Below are positions 1 through 64,000 of a DNA stretch of 64,000 nt, piece by piece. Position numbers and translations under genes: made by a program. Origin of the DNA: Salvelinus alpinus (taxonomy: Eukaryota > Chordata > Actinopteri > Salmoniformes > Salmonidae); the NCBI RefSeq assembly GCF_045679555.1, contig NC_092094.1, positions 30,974,052-31,038,051 of the forward strand. The letters run 5' to 3'. Position 1 is the stretch's first letter; every line of letters begins with the position of its first letter. Under the pieces are notes generated by a model. That model searched no databases, had not been told where the DNA came from, and saw only the letters and a list, made by a program, of their open reading frames with translations.

Positions 1-59
1 AAACAGCCGTCACTAACATAAAAAGGCTGCTGCCAACATACAAAATCAAATCTCTGGCC

Positions 60-285
60 ACTTTAATAAACGGACTTAATAAAGGTATCACTAGTCACTT
101 TAAATAGCGCTACTTTAATAACGTTTAAGTGTTCTATATTAGTCATCTCATATGTATATACTGTATTTCATACCATCTACTGCATCTTGCCGCGCGGCCA
201 TCACTCATCCATATATTTATATGTACATAATCTTATTCATCCCTTTACATTTGTGTGTATAAGGTATTTGATTTGATTTGATAAA
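60..285 (+). repeat. LINE 3' end fragment (jockey/Rex1-like)
   Basis: The stretch ends in the TTGATTTGATTTGAT tail and shares the 'catctcatatgtatatactgtatttcataccatct' neighbourhood with a second fragment at 12195-12530. The tail also matches the 3' end of the longer LINE copy at 14660-17258. It is a 5'-truncated retrotransposon end without coding capacity. Confidence 0.7.
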
Positions 286-400
286 CGATCACACACAGGG
301 TTGAATTGTCCTCTAGCTACTCACAGAATTATTCACAGAACAGGTATTTGCTCTAGAAAGGGGGAGAGGAAAAGGGAGAGAGAGGTGGAAAGGTGAGTAC

Positions 401-1153
401 AGTTGAAGTCAGAAGTTTACATACACCTTAGCCAAATACATTTAAACTCAGTTTTTCACAATTCCTGACATTTAATCCTTGCAAAAATTGCATTAGGTCA
501 GTTAGGATCACCACTTTATTTTTAGAATGTGACATGTCAGAATAATAGTAGAGAGAATGATTTATTTCAGCTTTTATTTCGTTCATCACATTCCCTGTGG
601 GTCAGAAGTTTACATACGCTCAATTAGTATTTGGTAGCATTGCTTTTAAATTGTTTAACTTGGGTCAAACATTTCGGGTAGCCTTCCACAAGCTTCCCAC
701 AATAAGTTGGGTGAGTTTTGTCCCATTCCTTCTGACAGAGCTGGTGTAACTGAGTCAGGTTTGTAGGCCTCCTTGCTCACACACGCTTTTTCAGTTCTGC
801 CCACAAATTTTCTATAGGATTGAGGTCAGTGCTTTGTGATGGCCACTCCAATACCTTGACTTTGTTATCCTTAAGCCATTTTGCCACAACTTTGGAAGTA
901 TGCTTGGGGTCATTGTCCATTTGGAAGACCCATTTGCGACCAAGCTTTAACTTCCTGACTGATACTTATTTTCCACCATAATTTGCAAATAAATTCATAA
1001 AAAATCCTACAATGTGATTTTCTGGATTTTTTTTCTCATTTTGTCTGTCATAGTTGTAGTGTACCTATGATGAAAATTACAGGCCTCTCTCATCTTTTTA
1101 AGTGGGAGAACTTGCACAATTGGTGGCTGACTAAATACTTTTTTGCCCCACTG
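401..1153. mobile_element. Chimeric Tc1-like element remnant
   Basis: The left end is the TIR CAGTTGAAGTCAGAAGTTTA preceded by TA, the same family as the copies at 18594, 27977 and 60926. From about 964 the sequence no longer matches that family. It continues to a different Tc1-like terminus (AATACTTTTTTGCCCCACTG) followed by TA at 1154-1155. Transposase remains are only a C-terminal piece on the minus strand, about 660-960. No open frame survives. Confidence 0.7.
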
Positions 1154-1217
1154 TACACTCACGCACACACACACACACATGCATACACTTATATTGTGCT
1201 TTCTATCTCTGCTCTAG

Positions 1218-18127
<16,910 letters not shown>

Positions 18128-18593
18128 CATATGTCCCCTGATCCTACAACACTGTCCTCTGAACTTTTGTTAAACAGTGATATACTGGGAGAAACACACA
18201 CAACACAAACACTCATAGACAAAGATAGAGAGGGAAAGGGTGAGACGAGGAAGGGAGGAAGAGAAAGAGGGAGGTAAGGAAGTCAGCTGAGAGAGAGGGA
18301 ATAAGCCGAAAAATAGAGTGGGAGAAAATGGAGAGGTTTCAAATCAATATAAATTCAAAGTCATCTAACGATGTAATGTTTATTTTTCTAAAGATAGATT
18401 TTCTAATCTGACAGCTCTTGTGACACAGTGTCATCTGTACATATCTATATCTGTACCTGGCTTTAGAAAGAACACTCTAGGATGCCCCTCCTACCCCCTA
18501 ATCCCTGATTATAACCCTGCCCTGATATCACACAGCTGATGCAACAAAAGGAATTCCTCCCAGTGAATGGAACCGTCTGGACATAGAGACATA
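18128..18593. other. iqsec3 3' UTR / intergenic start
   Basis: Follows the iqsec3 stop codon. A purine-rich stretch (about 18225-18330, GAGAGGGA-type) is present. I see no convincing polyadenylation signal before the Tc1-like element at 18594. Confidence 0.5.
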
Positions 18594-20229
<1,636 letters not shown>

Positions 20230-20461
20230 TATCACCTCCATCACATCATCAACTCTCACCTAGGGTTTTATCCCTCCTCCTTGGCACTCTGTGTTTTGTG
20301 TTATAAGATGATAATGAGATGCTAATACTACTTTTGATCCTGAAGAAGTGAGTATGTCAGAGCAGCGGGGAGGGAAGACTGTTTCTCCTGAGTCCTGGTT
20401 TACAGTGTCTGACTTCTATATCTGTGTGGGAGTGTGTGTGCATGTGAAGGTATGAGGGTGT

Positions 20462-20465
<4 letters not shown>

Positions 20466-20516
<51 letters not shown>
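20466..20516. repeat. (TG)n microsatellite
   Basis: About 25 TG units in the intergenic space, with an imperfect flank (gtgtgggagtgtgtgtgcatg) to the left. Confidence 0.93.
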
Positions 20517-20519
<3 letters not shown>

Positions 20520-20834
20520 ACCATTGTAATCGTCTCTGAGGTTTTGTTACATGGGTCCAAGCCTCACACTCAGGTAAACACCAGTACTGACGACAATCTT
20601 ATTTGATCTGCTACTTGTCAACTTTCAATCTTATTAGTTAATGATGTTCATATGATTAGCTCATAAAAACATTCATGTTGAATCTTATTAATTGATCATG
20701 TTCTAACATTCTAGCTTATTAGTCCTGTTGAATATTCAGTCTCACGTTGTGAATCTATACCCATTCTCACATGATGAACCTGTTCTACTCTTCACTGGAC
20801 TGCTTGTCCCACAGGGATGTATATACACAACCAG

Positions 20835-20942
<108 letters not shown>

Positions 20943-21715
20943 CAGAGAATGACTTACGATGTAAGATATTTATCAGAGTATTAAATATGTTTGATTATTA
21001 TTACTGATTGTTGTAACATGTGTTCCTTCCCCTCTCTCTGAGGGCTGTGACACGTGGTGACCCACTGAGGCTGTCCTCTAAGTGTCGCACCATATTTTTG
21101 GAGTACAGAAGAATAATGGATATGTGTATATAGGTGATATATAGATTTAACATAGAAATAATAGACACAGTGCTGATGTGTGTATTTATACAGAGGGGAG
21201 GAAATTGTATTTAACTTGGACAAGAAAAAAAATCGATTTGTTTTTCCGACTATGAGGGCATAAGAACCACACTGTTACCATGGGAGACAGAACAGGCAGT
21301 CCAGTTACCATGGAACCACACACAGAGATGACACATCTACATGATGACATCACTAAATTATCATAGTTAGAGTTATACTGTGGCTGTGATCGCGCTAACG
21401 TTAGCATTAGATGGTTTAGTGGAAAATAAGCAGGAATCATAGTAGACATTTTAGCATGTTCTAAAGCCCTAACATATTATCGCCCTAACCCTAGCCCTGA
21501 GTCTGGCTCACCTGTCCTTCTTGGAGATGTGTCCCTCTTGGAGATGTGTCCCTCTTGGAGATGTGTTACACTATTGAGCACCTGTGCACCGACACACTTA
21601 TAAAGTATTTACTAATAAAATATCATGTTTATAGCAAGTGTTAACTAATGGAATATTTCTAAAGATTTGTTTGAAATTAATTAAAGAATAAAGTAGTTTG
21701 TACTCTGCCTTGAGT

Positions 21716-21831
<116 letters not shown>

Positions 21832-22268
21832 ACTGTACACACAGTTTCTCAGACTTTCTCAGGGTGTCATTTCTTGTCCACTAAACAGCTCACAGTGCAC
21901 AAGATGACAGACAGACCAACAGAGAGATAGATCGATAGATATGCAGACTGATAAGACAAACAGGTGAGTAGGGGAGTTGATTTTACTTGTCCAAAACACA
22001 GATGTAGAACACTCAGAGAAAATACATCAAATAAACCATAACACCCCACGAATATATTATCCCCCAAACACAATGATAGTAACATAGTAACACGTGATAT
22101 AAACATAGTAACACGTGATATAAACATACGAACACAGTGACAACACTATTTGGCTGAACAACTTAAATGTACAAAAACATGATACAAGAATATAATAAAA
22201 TACACAGTGGTATGACTAGTGCAAGATACCTGTATACTTACATGTGTGATATATATAGCCTATATATT

Positions 22269-22630
22269 AGGGCTGTCAAATGAAGAAACATTTTTTAATC
22301 GCGTTAAATCGCAGGATTTGCTGTGATTAATCGGCATTGCTAAAATTGGGCTGTAATTTAAGATTATTCATACAAAAAGCATTACAAGAATATTGACGTC
22401 TTGATTTTGTCCAAAGTAACAATAATTAAAATCAGGTAAATTGATAAAACACACATTCTTTAACCTCAATGTCAACTTGCATTGTGGTTTTTAGCTGTAT
22501 GCATGATGTATTTTGGATGTTTTCAGTCTATTTTGAACACTTTCAGGCGTGATTAAACGCGATAACAAAATAAATAGTGCACTAAAATGACAAAGTGAAC
22601 TTGAGTTAACTGGTTAACTCTGACAGCCCT
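22269..22630. mobile_element. hAT-like MITE
   Basis: About 360 bp, AT-rich, non-coding, with perfect 10-bp inverted ends AGGGCTGTCA / TGACAGCCCT inside a TATA-rich target. The interior has the near-palindromic 'ttaatcgcgttaaatcgc' and 'gcgtgattaaacgcgat' blocks. The target duplication is not clear. Confidence 0.7.
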
Positions 22631-22794
22631 ACTATATATACACATGTCTCTCCCACTCTTTCTGTTCTGCCTGTGGACATAGAAAAGATGCAGCGCTCCA
22701 GGAGGGCTGCGATGGGGTGTTGATTCAGACCAGGGAACCACCAAGTTTCTGTTGGGTGGTTTTCACTCTCTTGCAAGAAAAGGGCAACTTCTCT

Positions 22795-22905
22795 CCTTCC
22801 TCTCTCCCTCCCTCCCTCTCTCTTTCTCTCCCTCACTCTCTCTCTCTTTCTCTCCCTCCCTCTCTATTTCTCTCCCTCCCTCTCTATTTCTCTCCCTCTA
22901 TCTCT
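22795..22905. repeat. TCCC/TCTC-rich simple repeat
   Basis: Imperfect 'ctccctccctctctatttct' units about 100 bp past the ptprq stop codon, so probably within or near its 3' UTR on the minus strand. Confidence 0.8.
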
Positions 22906-23000
22906 GGTGGACCAATCCATCTGACAAACAGTCAGTATGTCCAGGATTTGGCCCCATGACTAAGGAATAGGTGTGAAGTTGACTGAGAAGTTCTCAGCCT

Positions 23001-53776
<30,776 letters not shown>

Positions 53777-53784
53777 GCTGGAGC

Positions 53785-53900
53785 TAGCCCAGTTATCCCA
53801 GTTAGCTGTTAGCCCAGTTACCAGTTAGCCTAGTTACCAGTTAGCCCAGTTAGCTGTTAGCCCAGTTAGCCCAATTAGCTGTTAGCTCAGTTAGCTGTTT
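53785..53900. repeat. 'agcccagttagctgtt' tandem repeat in ptprq 5' region
   Basis: About eight imperfect copies of 'agcccagtta(cc/gct)gtt' starting 9 bp upstream of the ptprq start codon (transcript sense: 5' UTR or promoter). Related 'cagttagc' scraps continue to about 54300. Confidence 0.85.
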
Positions 53901-54589
53901 GCTGGACAGAGGCAGCAGGTTAGAGTGAAAGAGGCAATGTCAGCTCAATGTTAGAGGTCTTAGCGCCATTGTTCAATCCAATGTTGTCAGCAATTTAGCT
54001 ACAGCAGGTCACAGTGTTACAGCAGTTTAGATCTTAGAGCTGTTGTTCAGGCCTAATGTAGTAACCCAGTCCACAGTTAGCGACAGTTAGCCACGGTTAG
54101 CAGGTTAGATTTGACGATATTCAGGGCAGTACATGCCACCATAATGTAGAAACAATTAGAGCAGGAAAGTTACAGTAGTAGTAATAGTCCAGTCTTAGGA
54201 TAGCAACAGGTTAGCTACAGCAGTAGTAGTTGTAGTCCAGGTCTGGTAGTAACCCAGTCCACCGTTAGCAGTCGTTCAGTGGTCAGCAGTTAGCCGGTTA
54301 GGTCAGAGAGAGGCAGGGCAGTGTGTACACCATAACTCCATGCAGGCAAACTCTCTCTCTCTCGGGAGAGCAGCTTCACCAAATGAATGATTCAGGGTTG
54401 AGCTCAGGAGGTCTACCTAATAAATAATGAGCTCTATTACTCAACCTGTGTGTGTATGTGTATGCGTTTGTGTTAGGTTACGCTGGGGGTATCTGACACC
54501 TGGCTGCTGAGCAAGGTCGGGAAGGGGTGGGATCTGGGTGAGGGAGAGGTATGTGTTAGTATACGTGTGTGTGTGTGTCTCCATAACTC

Positions 54590-54665
54590 ACTTGTGTTGA
54601 TGTTTACAGAAGCAGATTAACTCCTGTCTCCACTTCTACCGATAATATCTACTGTGTAATAGCTT
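54590..54665 (-). pseudogene. Decayed duplicate of an FN3 half-domain exon
   Basis: The region reads SYYTVDIIGRSGDRS, a stop, then SASVNINTS. It is clearly a copy of the exon 58368-58474 (SYYTVYVISSNGERRSTPASVDFNTS), including the flanking 'ccataactcac' donor side. The in-frame TAA lies near 54619. An acceptor-like 'cacacag' precedes it. It lies between the exon 54684-54844 and the ptprq start. Confidence 0.75.
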
Positions 54666-54683
54666 CTGTGTGTGTGTATTTAC

Positions 54684-63956
<9,273 letters not shown>

Positions 63957-64000
63957 CTGCAGTCCTCCTCTCCTTCTCTTCCCCATGTTTTTCCTCCTTT

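Overview
The window is vertebrate nuclear DNA, most probably from a salmonid fish. It has spliced genes with GT/AG introns. The introns are full of Tc1/mariner relics of several families, a jockey/Rex1-type LINE with a TTGATTTGATTTGA tail, a tRNA-type SINE ending in a 'gcgtctgctaaatga' motif, hAT-like MITEs, and many CA/TG microsatellites over 100 bp long. Nothing here is prokaryotic. The species cannot be named from the sequence alone.

Layout. (1) 1218-18127, plus strand: the 3' part of iqsec3, an Arf guanine-nucleotide exchange factor of inhibitory synapses. It holds the Sec7 domain, the PH domain and a proline-rich C-terminus ending in a PDZ ligand. Its first intron in the window holds an 8.3-kb pyrimidine-only tandem array, and its last intron holds a LINE copy. 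(2) 18128-23000: the intergenic space between two convergent genes, with a 1.6-kb Tc1-like relic and a hAT-like MITE. (3) 53776 down to 23001, minus strand: a complete ptprq, the hair-bundle receptor phosphatase, in 47 coding exons. It encodes a signal peptide, a long fibronectin type III (FN3) array, a Ser/Thr/Pro-rich spacer, a transmembrane helix and one PTP domain with a WPE loop. (4) 63956 down to 54684, minus strand: 11 more exons coding about eight FN3 domains in the same orientation. They have no transmembrane or phosphatase exons of their own and continue past the right edge.

The most interesting observation concerns the junction of (3) and (4). The ptprq start exon gives a signal peptide followed by only the second half of an FN3 domain. 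The exon upstream of that start (54684-54844) codes the first half of an FN3 domain and ends in phase 0, exactly matching the phase of ptprq exon 2. This suggests a longer ptprq transcript that skips the short-form signal exon. Other points worth a look are: CA repeats in transcript sense just after many 5' splice sites; locally duplicated splice-site segments; ORF1-only derivatives of an RNase-H-type LINE; chimeric and fold-back Tc1 relics; and an in-frame dinucleotide-like repeat inside an FN3 exon.
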